NCBI RefSeq assembly: GCF_018613195.1
Contig: NZ_JAGGQQ010000002.1
Span: 30,449 to 94,448, forward strand
Reading direction: 5' to 3'
Source of the DNA: Bacillus sp. ISL-45
GTDB lineage: Bacteria > Bacillota > Bacilli > Bacillales > Cytobacillaceae
Length of the DNA: 64,000 nt
Below are positions 8,478 to 16,441 of the stretch, in pieces (the stretch's first letter is position 1; every line of letters starts with the position of its first letter). The notes under the pieces were generated by a model. The model saw only the letters and a list, made by a program, of their open reading frames with translations. It ran no database searches and was not told the origin of the DNA. The translations under genes were made by a program, and so were the position numbers.

Positions 8478-9545
8478 TTAAGATTTGCGATAGATTGGAA
8501 TCGTTACCCAAAATGTGTGATGATGCCCATCTGTATCAACGCCGATTTCTCCTTGATGGGCGTCAATAATGCTTTTTGCGATGGCAAGCCCGAGTCCTGC
8601 ACCATCAGCTTTTGTGCTGCGGGACTCTTCAAGTCTGTAAAAACGTTCGAAAATGAGTTCTTTCGTCTCGGGATCAATGCATGTTCCTTTGTGGGAAAAA
8701 GTGATCCTGTACACCTTGCCATCTGGTTTGGCTTTGATTGATAGATCCCCGCCCATATCATAATCTATGATATTTTGAATCAGATTGGACATGACTTGTT
8801 TTAATCCGTCTTCATGGCCAAAAATGGGGGCATGTTCTATATGCTGGCTGGCTGTCTCGAATTTGTTCAATAATTTCAGCTGAAAGGCTGCAAGTGATTC
8901 TGCCATGACTTGTTTAATATCAATCTCTTCAAACTGCTTCTCAAGAAAGTAAACCTCTTTATTCCACGCGTCCAGCTCGGCGATCAGGTCGACAATCCGC
9001 GTAATCCGCCTGGACTCTTCCAATAGAGAACCGAACAGCTCACGGTCTCCGGTCAATACACCATTATGAAGGGCTTCAAGGTAGCCGTTGATATTCGTTA
9101 ATGGGGTCCTCAACTCATGGGCGATATCCCTGAGCATTTCCTCACGCCGTGTTTGCACCGCAGAGAGCGTTTCGGTCATGGCGTTGAAATTTGAAACGAG
9201 CTCACCCAATTCCCCGCTGGCGTGAACATCGATCTTAGAGGGAATTTTTCCTTCCTTTATTTGATTGGCAGCAACAGCCATAGTCTTGACGGGCATCACG
9301 ATGCGCTTTACTGAAAAATAATGCAAAAGCCCGGCAATGACAAAGGCAACGACACTCACTTTTACCAGGAAGGAATTTAATGTGTCAACCAGCTGTGTCC
9401 CTGTCACCTGTTCGCTATTGACAAGAAAGCAGGCATAATCTTTTACTGATATCCCTGCAAGCATAATAACCAGCAGGATGACGACACTATTGACTGCGAC
9501 AAGCTTGGATAACAATAAATTCGCCATGCTTTTAATTCGCCGCAA
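8478..9545 (-). CDS. Sensor histidine kinase (HAMP type)
   Basis: 355 residues from a TTG at 9545 with GGGG 7 bp upstream; an ATG six codons later (9527) is the alternative. Two membrane helices (about 14-32 and 58-77) flank an extracellular loop of only about 25 residues, so the stimulus is likely sensed in or near the membrane. Then HAMP (about 78-130), HisKA with DIAHELRTPLTN (phospho-acceptor His143), and an ATPase domain with the N box QNIIDY and G boxes near GAGLGLAIAKSI. The start overlaps the stop of the response regulator gene, as usual for a cognate pair. Confidence 0.88.
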   Translation of the reverse strand: MRRIKSMANLLLSKLVAVNSVVILLVIMLAGISVKDYACFLVNSEQVTGTQLVDTLNSFLVKVSVVAFVIAGLLHYFSVKRIVMPVKTMAVAANQIKEGKIPSKIDVHASGELGELVSNFNAMTETLSAVQTRREEMLRDIAHELRTPLTNINGYLEALHNGVLTGDRELFGSLLEESRRITRIVDLIAELDAWNKEVYFLEKQFEEIDIKQVMAESLAAFQLKLLNKFETASQHIEHAPIFGHEDGLKQVMSNLIQNIIDYDMGGDLSIKAKPDGKVYRITFSHKGTCIDPETKELIFERFYRLEESRSTKADGAGLGLAIAKSIIDAHQGEIGVDTDGHHHTFWVTIPIYRKS

Positions 9546-10227
9546 ATTTATACCCCATTCCTCTTACAGTCTGAATATAATCCTTCGGCGTTTTTTCTTT
9601 TATTTTTTCACGGAGATTTTTTATATGGACGTCAATGGTCCGCTCAGTAACGGCTTTTTCGTTGTTTTCATAAATGGTATCGAGTATTTGCGTCCTAGAA
9701 AGGATTTGACCAGGATGCTGCATGAACATATGAAGAAGCCTGAATTCAAAATTGGTCAAATCGAGCTGTTCGCCATCGATCATTGCCAGCCCTTTAGCCG
9801 GTTTAATGGTCAGGCCAGTAAAAGTCAGCTTCCCGCATCGGCTTGCCGTCCTTCTAAGCACCGCTTCAATCCTGACCATCAACTCCGCTGGACTGAATGG
9901 TTTTACGACATAATCATCGGCGCCAAGCTTGAAGCCTTCGATCCTGCTCTTTTCAGAAGCTTTTGCGGTCAGCATGATGACAGGCATCATGCTTTCGAGG
10001 TCATTGCGGAGCCAGCGGCAAATTTCCTCACCGCTTTTGCCGGGGAGCATAAGGTCAAGGATGAGGATGCATGGATCATATTTTTCAATCATTTCCTGTG
10101 CAGCAATCCCATTGTCCGCTTCAAGGACCTCGTAGCCTTCATTTGTTAAATAAATCTTTACAAGCGTACGGATTTTAGGATCATCTTCGACAACCAGTAC
10201 ACTTTTGCCAACCAGTTCTTTCTTCAC
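9532..10227 (-). CDS. OmpR/PhoB-family response regulator
   Basis: 231 residues when started at the GTG at 10227; an upstream GTG at 10239 overlaps the AAGGAG ribosome binding site and is therefore unlikely. Receiver domain with VVEDD, phospho-acceptor aspartate in ILDLMLPG (Asp58), MLTAKA and the VVKPFSP lysine, then a winged-helix DNA-binding domain with LTNFEFRLL and RTIDVHIKNLREKI. It is cotranscribed with the kinase just downstream. Targets may include the neighbouring thiol-redox genes (inference). Confidence 0.92.
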   Translation of the reverse strand: MKKELVGKSVLVVEDDPKIRTLVKIYLTNEGYEVLEADNGIAAQEMIEKYDPCILILDLMLPGKSGEEICRWLRNDLESMMPVIMLTAKASEKSRIEGFKLGADDYVVKPFSPAELMVRIEAVLRRTASRCGKLTFTGLTIKPAKGLAMIDGEQLDLTNFEFRLLHMFMQHPGQILSRTQILDTIYENNEKAVTERTIDVHIKNLREKIKEKTPKDYIQTVRGMGYKFAAN

Positions 10228-10263
10228 TGTATAGGTCACTCCTTAATACTGCCTTATATCAAC

Positions 10264-10533
10264 TATATAAGTTGAACTAGAAAGTTTAACTTTTCATTTC
10301 GCTCCAGGTGCTTCGCTTTCCGCGGGAAGAATTAAGTGCAAATTCTTCCTTGGCGGTCTGGGAGTCTCCTCGGCGCAAGCGCCTGTGGGGTCTCCACTGA
10401 CCTTTCATCCCGCAGGACATTGGTTGAGCTTCCACGAACCCGCCCACGCACGATGGAAATGTTCCAGCATTTTCGAGGAGTCTACGCACCTTCCGCTCCA
10501 TTTAATCGATAATGGTTAAGTTCAACTTATATA
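10264..10533. mobile_element. MITE-like element with 15-bp terminal inverted repeats carrying a GC-rich Bacillaceae repeat
   Basis: TATATAAGTTGAACT at 10264-10278 returns as its exact reverse complement at 10519-10533, bounding 270 bp. The interior (about 10296-10503) is GC-rich and typical of a recurrent Bacillaceae extragenic repeat (gctccaggtgcttcgctttccgc at the left end, gcaccttccgctccattt at the right end). A minus-strand reading frame spans it (10286-10501) but its product is just the repeat translated. It sits between ccdA and the response regulator gene. No transposase is inside, so it would have to be moved in trans. Confidence 0.7.
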
Positions 10534-10555
10534 ATAAAAAGCATTACAGCAGGAA

Positions 10556-11269
10556 TTAAACTCCGAATAAGCTGTAAGCAGACAGCCAGGCACTGATTTT
10601 CTGCATTTGCCCGGAAAGGACAAGGAAGCCCATACCTACCATAATCATACCATTCACAAGTGCAAGCTTAGAAAGATATTTGTTGATTTTCTTGATTGCT
10701 TTTAATGAATAAGAAATGACAAAAGATATGATTAGAAAAGGAACTGCCATTCCAAGAGAATAAGAAGTCAGCAGATACATTCCCTGATATAAAGTATCGG
10801 AAGAACTCGCCAAAAGCAGGATGGATGAGAGTGCGAGGCCGACACAAGGTGACCATCCGCTAGCAAACGCCATACCAAGGAACACGGAACCAAATGCACC
10901 TTTCGATTTGGTTTCGGATTGAACCTTCTTTTCCATCATCAGAAACTTAATGTTCAGCAAGCCGGCCATCTGCAAACCGAAAATGATGATCAGCAATCCT
11001 GCGATTTGCATGACGATTGTCCGGTAATTTGCGAAAACCTGTCCAAGGAAAGATGCCGAGGCACCCATGACGATAAAAATCAAACTAAAACCGACGATAA
11101 AACCAAATGAACGGGTAAATAGTGTTGTGCGATCGACTGCAACTTTCGATCCCTCAATCTTTCCGCCAGTCAAATGTGTTATGTAAGCAGGGAGAAGAGG
11201 GAAAACACAAGGTGAGAAGAATGATAAAATTCCAGCAGTAAAAGCAAAAAATAAACCGATTTCTGTCAT
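10556..11269 (-). CDS. ccdA: CcdA-type cytochrome c biogenesis / thiol electron transfer protein
   Basis: 237 residues from the ATG at 11269 (AAGGAG 11 bp upstream); a GTG at 11281 overlaps the binding site. Six transmembrane helices with the two conserved cysteines in FFSPCVFPLLPAY (Cys21) and SGWSPCVGLALS (Cys142). CcdA carries electrons from cytoplasmic thioredoxin across the membrane to extracytoplasmic thioredoxin-like proteins such as ResA. It heads the minus-strand group that ends with the resA-like gene, and a possible CsoR/CstR-type operator lies 74-89 bp upstream. Confidence 0.92.
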   Translation of the reverse strand: MTEIGLFFAFTAGILSFFSPCVFPLLPAYITHLTGGKIEGSKVAVDRTTLFTRSFGFIVGFSLIFIVMGASASFLGQVFANYRTIVMQIAGLLIIIFGLQMAGLLNIKFLMMEKKVQSETKSKGAFGSVFLGMAFASGWSPCVGLALSSILLLASSSDTLYQGMYLLTSYSLGMAVPFLIISFVISYSLKAIKKINKYLSKLALVNGMIMVGMGFLVLSGQMQKISAWLSAYSLFGV

Positions 11270-11342
11270 AAAAATAGTCACTCCTTTTCTTTTATCTATA
11301 TTGTGATGTATTTGTTAAGGATTAATTAAGAATACTAAAAAT

Positions 11343-11358
11343 ATACCCCTGTTGGTAT
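11343..11358. promoter_or_regulatory. Putative CsoR/CstR-type operator upstream of ccdA
   Basis: ATACC-CCTGTT-GGTAT, the same 16-bp layout as the sites before both sulfur modules. A plus-strand TATAAT at 11374-11379 lies just to the right, and a minus-strand TATATT overlaps the left arm. Confidence 0.45.
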
Positions 11359-11469
11359 AGTGTGTTTTTATTGTATAATGACTGAAGATAAGTTTCAAAT
11401 TTATTCACTTATTTTTGCCGGCACGGTTTTTCGTGCTTTTGATTGCTAGTATACTGCTTCAAGGAACAT

Positions 11470-11830
11470 AAGAAAAGCGCAAGCGCCTTGGCAGCCCCGA
11501 CAAGCGTTGCCCGCCTATAACGCCACTTCGTGTGGCTGGCGGGTCTGGCACTTCCTGTGCTTCAGAGGGCCGACCGGTGAAGTCGCTCTATGACTTCATA
11601 GGGCGGACCGAAAACGAAATGCGTAGGCGACTGCCCAACTCCGACAAGCGTTGGAGGGCCTGACAGTGAAGTCGTTCTTTGACTTCATTGGCAGGACCGA
11701 AACGACTCGAGGAGTTAGGAGCCGCAGCTAGACAGACGTCTCGAGCTGCTCAAAGCTGACGCTTCTCGCAAGATACTCGAGGAAGAATCTCGGAGATGAA
11801 AACTGGCTAGGCGCTGGAGCTGGACAATTC
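11470..11830. repeat. Long GC-rich Bacillaceae extragenic repeat
   Basis: Begins with agaaaagcgcaagcgccttgg and ends with ggcgctggagctggacaattctc. Inside, the segment with gaagtcgctctatgacttc and its neighbours occurs twice (about 11578 and 11670), so the element contains internal duplications and several hairpins. The same ends with most of the middle deleted occur at 50928-50998. GC content is far above the AT-rich flanks. No reading frame is convincing. Confidence 0.75.
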
Positions 11831-11861
11831 TCTAAGTTGAAATGATATACATTCTGATACT

Positions 11862-11890
11862 AAAAAAACCTAGGAGTTCTCCTAGGTTTT
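11862..11890 (-). terminator. Terminator of the small membrane protein gene
   Basis: Perfect 12-bp stem (AAAACCTAGGAG / CTCCTAGGTTTT) with a two-base loop; on the minus strand it runs into seven T. Confidence 0.8.
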
Positions 11891-11917
11891 ACTCAACAAT
11901 ATTTCCTCTCACAACTT

Positions 11918-11933
11918 AAACCCTGTGTGGTAT
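11918..11933. promoter_or_regulatory. Degenerate (A/T)ACC-N6-GGTAT palindrome
   Basis: AAACC-CTGTGT-GGTAT, close to the 18809 site, immediately followed by TATAAT (11931-11936) on the plus strand. It lies between the stop and terminator of the 11942 gene, so its target is unclear. Confidence 0.3.
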
Positions 11934-11941
11934 AATGCCAA

Positions 11942-12127
11942 TTAATGATTTAAATTTCTTCTGATACCGAAATAGGTAAACAGGGAAACAGTGGATAATA
12001 TGGACAATGAGGCAATTTCGAATTTAACGTCGCGATATGTGACGGAATCATCTTTGGTAAAGTACATCAAGCCGAAGATAAAAACAGATAATACAATAAC
12101 GGTAATGACAATATCTACTTTTTTCAT
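11942..12127 (-). CDS. Small two-helix membrane protein
   Basis: 61 residues from the ATG at 12127, which has GGAGGG at good spacing; the longer frame upstream lacks one. Two hydrophobic helices (about 4-22 and 38-55) separated by a polar loop with TKDDSVTYRD, ending in RRNLNH. No family is recognised. It is divergent from the LysR gene with only 42 bp between the start codons, so the LysR protein may regulate it, as is common for LysR neighbours. Confidence 0.65.
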   Translation of the reverse strand: MKKVDIVITVIVLSVFIFGLMYFTKDDSVTYRDVKFEIASLSILSTVSLFTYFGIRRNLNH

Positions 12128-12169
12128 TTTATTCCCTCCAATTCTATAGTATAAAGGGGTGCGATCATA

Positions 12170-13072
12170 TTGAATCTGGAACATTTAAAGACTTTTATTG
12201 CTGCTGCAAAATATGAGAGCTTTTCCCAGGCAGGGAAGATGCTCAATCTTTCCCAACCAGCCGTCAGCCATCAAATCATTCAGTTAGAGACTTATTACAA
12301 TAAACAGTTATTCATAAGGGCCAATCGTAAAATCAAATTATCAGAGGCTGGCAAAACATTGTATGAACATGGCCAGCAGTTGATTGCGTTGAATGAGAAA
12401 CTGGAAAAAATCCTTGCGGAAGGAGACTCAAGTCAAACAATCAAGATTGGATGCAGCAATACGATCGGCGAATGCCTTATTTCGAAAATGGTTCAGGATT
12501 TCATCAAGCTGAATCCTGATATTAAAAGCAACCAAATCCAGATCACTATCGGAACATCTGTCCACATTACTGATTTGCTGTATGCTTCTGATATTGATCT
12601 TGCGCTTGTCGAGGGACAGGCCGGCCGATATGACTTCATTTCTCATGAGTTCTATGATGACCTGCTCGTTCTGGGTGTTTCTCCACAGCTTAGGGTAGAC
12701 CCGGAAATCCAGGACCCTGCCAAGCTCGAAGAAATGACCTGGCTGATCAGAGAGCCAGGATGTGCAATGAGGCAGGCAACACTGGATCTATGGAATGGGT
12801 TAAACATCAAACCGAAATCCGTCCTCGTGTATAATAGCAACACGCTCATCAAAGAAGGCGTGAAAAATGGACTTGGTGTAGCTGTCTTTTCCAAGCTGGC
12901 GATCTGCCCCGAGGTAAAAACAAGACAGCTTATGGTCAGTTCTTTCAAGGACAGGGACCGTTTCCGCCCATTTTACCTGTTAAGGAAGGATAAACAGTTT
13001 AAGTCCAATCTTCATGAGAGATTATGGGACTATATAAAAGAATTAGATGAAAATCCTAATGCTCCCTGTTAA
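12170..13072 (+). CDS. LysR-family transcriptional regulator
   Basis: 300 residues from a TTG start with AAAGGGGTG 9 bp upstream. N-terminal winged helix-turn-helix (residues 1-60: LEHLKTFIAAAKY, AGKMLNLSQPAVSHQI), linker helix, then a LysR substrate-binding domain (about 90-295) with IKIGCSNTIGE and a second subdomain. The overall pattern resembles CysL/YeiE-type regulators, some of which control sulfite or redox genes. Divergent partner is the small membrane protein gene; convergent neighbour is the oxidase cluster. Effector unknown. Confidence 0.88.
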   Translation: MNLEHLKTFIAAAKYESFSQAGKMLNLSQPAVSHQIIQLETYYNKQLFIRANRKIKLSEAGKTLYEHGQQLIALNEKLEKILAEGDSSQTIKIGCSNTIGECLISKMVQDFIKLNPDIKSNQIQITIGTSVHITDLLYASDIDLALVEGQAGRYDFISHEFYDDLLVLGVSPQLRVDPEIQDPAKLEEMTWLIREPGCAMRQATLDLWNGLNIKPKSVLVYNSNTLIKEGVKNGLGVAVFSKLAICPEVKTRQLMVSSFKDRDRFRPFYLLRKDKQFKSNLHERLWDYIKELDENPNAPC

Positions 13073-13094
13073 GAAGCATTAGGGTTTTTCTTTT
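13055..13094 (+). terminator. Terminator of the LysR gene
   Basis: Stem cctaatgct / agcattagg overlapping the last codons, followed by gtttttctttt. Confidence 0.8.
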
Positions 13095-13151
13095 GTGCAG
13101 CAACAGCGTATATAGGATGGTTCTAGCCAAATGCGATCGAGCTAGTTGTTC

Positions 13152-14744
13152 TTATTCTTTATCTTTATCTTTGTTTTGTTCAGCCAATTCCATTTCGAGT
13201 TCCGTTTGGATTGAAAGGGACTTATGCTCGTCAGAAGCCAGGTAATCGATGATTTGCTGTCTCTCTTCATCGGTCATTTTCGCTCCGTTTCCTTTCATAC
13301 GGTCAACAACTGATGTCCACGCCTCAGCACCTTTACTGTTGTTCCTCATAATACGGCCGATATCATGGCAAGTCAGGCAAGTGCCCAGGAATGCTTCTTC
13401 ATTAATATTCCTTGCATCCGGGAATACGAGAGTGGAAGCTTTTTTGATCTTGTTTGCTTCTTCCTCATTGCCTTTTTGGTTTGCAAGGAGCTGCTCTTTG
13501 GGAACATTAGTCTTAATGGCGATTCCGTTCGGGTTCAAACCTACAGGAATGGTCTGCCTGAAATCTTTTTTCTTTGTCAGATCAATCTTCGTAAGGGTTT
13601 TGTCACCCCAGTTCGATCCGAACATCATGCTGCCATCCGGGCTCCAGTAGAGCCAATGGATATTTTGTACGCCCCAGATTTTCCTCACGATCTTATAGTT
13701 ATCTTCCGGATCCATTACAGTCAGATACCCTGCACCATTTTGGGAAGTATACCAGTATCCATCTGGACCAAGATAAGGGATATTTGTTCCCGGACCTGTT
13801 TTAATGGTTTTAATGAACTTTAGTTTATCTGCATCAATGATGGAAATGGATCCATCATTACGGTTCCCTGTAACCAAATCATAAGTATCGCCCATGAAGC
13901 TTACGTTGACCGGCTTAGGGATATCTCCGATTTTCTTTAAAAGCTTCTCGGATTCAGCGTCATAGATTGCCACTTCATTGTCGGCAGTATTGGATACTGC
14001 CACAAGTTTTCCATCGTTTGACATATCCAGACCGGAACCTGTTCCCTTTCCGTAGTCTGTCTCCGTTCTTTCGAGGTATCTCATGTCACCTGTTTCGATG
14101 TCGATGACTGTAATGAAAGATTCAGCCTGCAAGCTGACAAACAGCTTTTTGCCGTCAGGAGTGACATTCAGATCCCTTGGCTTTTTACCTACATCCTTGA
14201 AGACTTTTACAAGTTCAGCTTTTTCAGCATCGATCATTCCAACCGCTCCAACACCATTCAAGGAGGTAAAAGCGTATTTGCCATCTCTCGAGAATGTCAT
14301 ATGCTGTGGTGCAGGATCACTGTCAAAGCCGGGGAAGTCGATGTCATGTGCCTCTAGTGTCTCCATGTTGATGGCTAATACGCTTGTTCCGTAACGCTGT
14401 GTCGCAAAAGCCCATGTCTGGTCTTTGTTCAGGTGGACATGGTGAGGTGTACCAGAGCTTTGAAAGTATTTTACTGGATTGCCAGTTTTAATATCAGCGA
14501 TGGCAATACCGTTACTAACTTCGTTTGCTGACAAGATCCAGCCTTCGCCGTCCCAGTCCTTATTGGTATCCGCGTTTCCGTTCGGCTGGTCTTTCCACCA
14601 GTTCGAAGAATAGTCCTCATGGATTGGAGGAAGTTCTTTGCTGTTTTTATCATCAAGTGATGTATCTTTCACTGCTGCTTCAGAGCAGGCAGTAAGAGAA
14701 ATTGAAAGTAGTGCGAATGCTGAAAGTTTCAAGATTTTATTCAT
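13152..14744 (-). CDS. Lipoprotein with cytochrome d1-like beta-propeller and C-terminal cytochrome c domain
   Basis: 530 residues. Lipoprotein signal with lipobox SLTAC (Cys20). Residues about 65-420 are repeated beta-propeller blades with YVTN-like units (TPDGKKLFVSL, SNDGKLVAVSN, SPDGSMMFGSN), the fold of cytochrome cd1 and related proteins. A c-type heme site CLTCH (Cys456-Cys459-His460) follows in a compact C-terminal domain with KMTDEERQQIIDYLAS. The domain order is opposite to NirS, where the cytochrome c domain comes first, and I cannot identify the NirS active-site histidines. It ends the cbb3 oxidase gene group and probably works as an extracytoplasmic electron carrier or oxidoreductase facing that oxidase. 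Substrate unknown. Confidence 0.82.
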   Translation of the reverse strand: MNKILKLSAFALLSISLTACSEAAVKDTSLDDKNSKELPPIHEDYSSNWWKDQPNGNADTNKDWDGEGWILSANEVSNGIAIADIKTGNPVKYFQSSGTPHHVHLNKDQTWAFATQRYGTSVLAINMETLEAHDIDFPGFDSDPAPQHMTFSRDGKYAFTSLNGVGAVGMIDAEKAELVKVFKDVGKKPRDLNVTPDGKKLFVSLQAESFITVIDIETGDMRYLERTETDYGKGTGSGLDMSNDGKLVAVSNTADNEVAIYDAESEKLLKKIGDIPKPVNVSFMGDTYDLVTGNRNDGSISIIDADKLKFIKTIKTGPGTNIPYLGPDGYWYTSQNGAGYLTVMDPEDNYKIVRKIWGVQNIHWLYWSPDGSMMFGSNWGDKTLTKIDLTKKKDFRQTIPVGLNPNGIAIKTNVPKEQLLANQKGNEEEANKIKKASTLVFPDARNINEEAFLGTCLTCHDIGRIMRNNSKGAEAWTSVVDRMKGNGAKMTDEERQQIIDYLASDEHKSLSIQTELEMELAEQNKDKDKE

Positions 14745-14773
14745 TTATGTTTTCACCTCGCTTTTGGTTTTTC

Positions 14774-15385
14774 TTAGAACCACCCAACAAGCAGGACTAG
14801 TACAAGGGCAGTCGTAGTACCCCATGTAATCCATACTCCTGGATGTGTAAGCCATTGAGTTTTATCATCCACACGTGAAATGCCCTGGGCAAGTCCGTAT
14901 GGGCAAACCTTACAGAATGAGTTCCTGGCCTTGTAAGATAAAGTTGTAAATAGAACAGCAGTTGAAGTTACAAGGAAGAAATATTTATTCATTTTAAAGT
15001 TAACGAGTGATTCCCAAATCGTGATGGGATTGTAAAAATAACTTACTGTCGCATAAGCCATGAAGATGCTTACAACGAAAGCCAGCAGGAAGGTTACCGC
15101 TTTTCCTTTCTCACCTAATTTTGCTTCAATCTTGTTCAAAAGCATGCTGAAGGTATTGTGCGGGCATGCATACTGGCAAAACGCCCTGTACACGATCAGC
15201 GATAGTGCAAGGAAAGCCATCAGGAACAAGAATAAGAAAACGAAAAATAGATAGCCAGCTTCATAGGATAATTCGAAGCCGAATAAGAACAATTTTTCAT
15301 TGTCGATATCCATCCTGAAGCCGTTCCAGAATGGAAGAGTGAAAATAATGATAAAAAATGCCCATCTTGTTATAGTTTTACCCAC
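14774..15385 (-). CDS. Short CcoG/NapH-like membrane protein with two Cys motifs
   Basis: 203 residues with four or five membrane helices (about 8-22, 42-66, 98-118, 134-150 and 182-200). Two cytoplasmic-side cysteine pairs follow helices: FCQYACPHNTF (Cys70, Cys74) and FCKVCPYGLAQG (Cys158, Cys161). This is the polyferredoxin-like membrane core of CcoG, NapH and NosR proteins, but the additional soluble 4Fe-4S ferredoxin domain of CcoG is missing, so it is shorter than the family. In cbb3 clusters CcoG helps copper insertion. Placed between the CcoP-like and d1-like genes. Confidence 0.78.
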   Translation of the reverse strand: MGKTITRWAFFIIIFTLPFWNGFRMDIDNEKLFLFGFELSYEAGYLFFVFLFLFLMAFLALSLIVYRAFCQYACPHNTFSMLLNKIEAKLGEKGKAVTFLLAFVVSIFMAYATVSYFYNPITIWESLVNFKMNKYFFLVTSTAVLFTTLSYKARNSFCKVCPYGLAQGISRVDDKTQWLTHPGVWITWGTTTALVLVLLVGWF

Positions 15386-15401
15386 GAGAATCCTCCTTTC
15401 C

Positions 15402-15797
15402 TTATCTGTAGTCCTCTAAGTATTCATAAACTTTGTCGATTTCTTTCTCTGTATAAAGGTGTCCGATCGCAGGCATCGTGTTACGGCCTTTTTTGATGAC
15501 ATTCTTGATGTCCTCTTCAGGCATCCTGTCGGTCACACCTCTCAAGTCAGGTGCTGCACCCGTAGCATGGCAGCTCAGGCAAGTGCCTTCAAAAATAAGC
15601 TCTCCTTTATTATCCTGGGGAGCTGCAGCAGGTTCGACCGCAAGCTTTCCGGGCATGAAGATCGCATACCCAATCGCCCAGATGGCTACAACATAAAATA
15701 CAGCTACCAGGAGTTTAGGCACTTTATTGTGTTCAATTTTAATACCAGAGACGATATCCGCCTCTTTGCTATCATGTTGCTGATATTCTTTTTTCAT
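15402..15797 (-). CDS. Membrane-anchored monoheme cytochrome c, CcoP-like
   Basis: 131 residues from the ATG at 15797; a GTG three codons earlier is part of the likely binding site. A cytoplasmic N-terminus, one membrane helix (about 29-47), then a cytochrome c domain with CLSCH (Cys73, Cys76, His77) and a methionine ligand candidate in RNTMPAIGHLY. Classic CcoP has two hemes and about 300 residues; this one has one heme, as in short Gram-positive versions. It follows ccoO and precedes the CcoG-like gene on the same strand, so it most likely feeds electrons to CcoNO. Confidence 0.83.
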   Translation of the reverse strand: MKKEYQQHDSKEADIVSGIKIEHNKVPKLLVAVFYVVAIWAIGYAIFMPGKLAVEPAAAPQDNKGELIFEGTCLSCHATGAAPDLRGVTDRMPEEDIKNVIKKGRNTMPAIGHLYTEKEIDKVYEYLEDYR

Positions 15798-15883
15798 TTT
15801 TTGCACCTGCCTTTAAAATGCTGTGATAGAAAATCATTACCTTAAATTGCCGGGGCTTAAGGTAATGGCTATTAAAACGAGGC

Positions 15884-16426
15884 TTAGTTATGGTCCTTTG
15901 ATTTTGCTTCTTCCCGTTCTTTCTTGTACTCTTCCAATCGCTCTTCTGTTGGCTTGAGGCTCATCAAGTAAGCGACAAGGTCATCAAGTTCCTGATTCGA
16001 TAGATAATCGAAAGATGGCATGATTGTTCCCGGGCTTGTTGATTGGGGATCAATCAAATGCTGGCGCTGCCAGTCTTCGTTATATTTCAAGCCAACCCAC
16101 ATTAAATCCGGACCTGTACGGTTAGATCCCAAGAGATGGGGTAAATCATATTTGTAGTCGCCGCCTTTAGTTACGGGACCAAGGTTTTGATTCGTGTCAG
16201 CAGGCAATGCTCTTACAAATTGTGTATGGCAAGTCTGGCAGCCATTTTGTACATATATTTCTCTTCCTCTTGCTTCAGCAGAATCCTCTGGATAGTTGCG
16301 GAGCTCACCGCTCGCAGTCGCAGAGTTGATTTCCTGGTCGAAGAGGGGAAGGATGACCGTTCCGGCTACACCGAAAGTCCATAGGATTAAAGCAACGATT
16401 AATACAGCTGATGGTTTACGTTCCAA
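15884..16426 (-). CDS. ccoO: cbb3-type cytochrome c oxidase subunit II (CcoO/FixO)
   Basis: 180 residues from a TTG start with GGAGGG upstream. One N-terminal helix (about 7-28), then a monoheme cytochrome c domain with CQTCH (Cys63, Cys66, His67), the family signature HTQFVRALP right after it, and a methionine ligand in IMPSFDYL. A charged tail follows. It lies 15 bp after the ccoN stop and is certainly cotranscribed with it. Confidence 0.92.
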   Translation of the reverse strand: MERKPSAVLIVALILWTFGVAGTVILPLFDQEINSATASGELRNYPEDSAEARGREIYVQNGCQTCHTQFVRALPADTNQNLGPVTKGGDYKYDLPHLLGSNRTGPDLMWVGLKYNEDWQRQHLIDPQSTSPGTIMPSFDYLSNQELDDLVAYLMSLKPTEERLEEYKKEREEAKSKDHN

Positions 16427-16441
16427 CGTGTTCCCTCCTCA

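Noticed and set aside
10286-10501. 71-codon reading frame on the minus strand
   Set aside because: It is the GC-rich repeat of the MITE read through; no ribosome binding site and composition unlike neighbouring proteins.
13152-14744. Nitrite reductase NirS
   Set aside because: The domain order is reversed, there is no N-terminal heme c domain and no recognisable active-site histidines or nir accessory genes.
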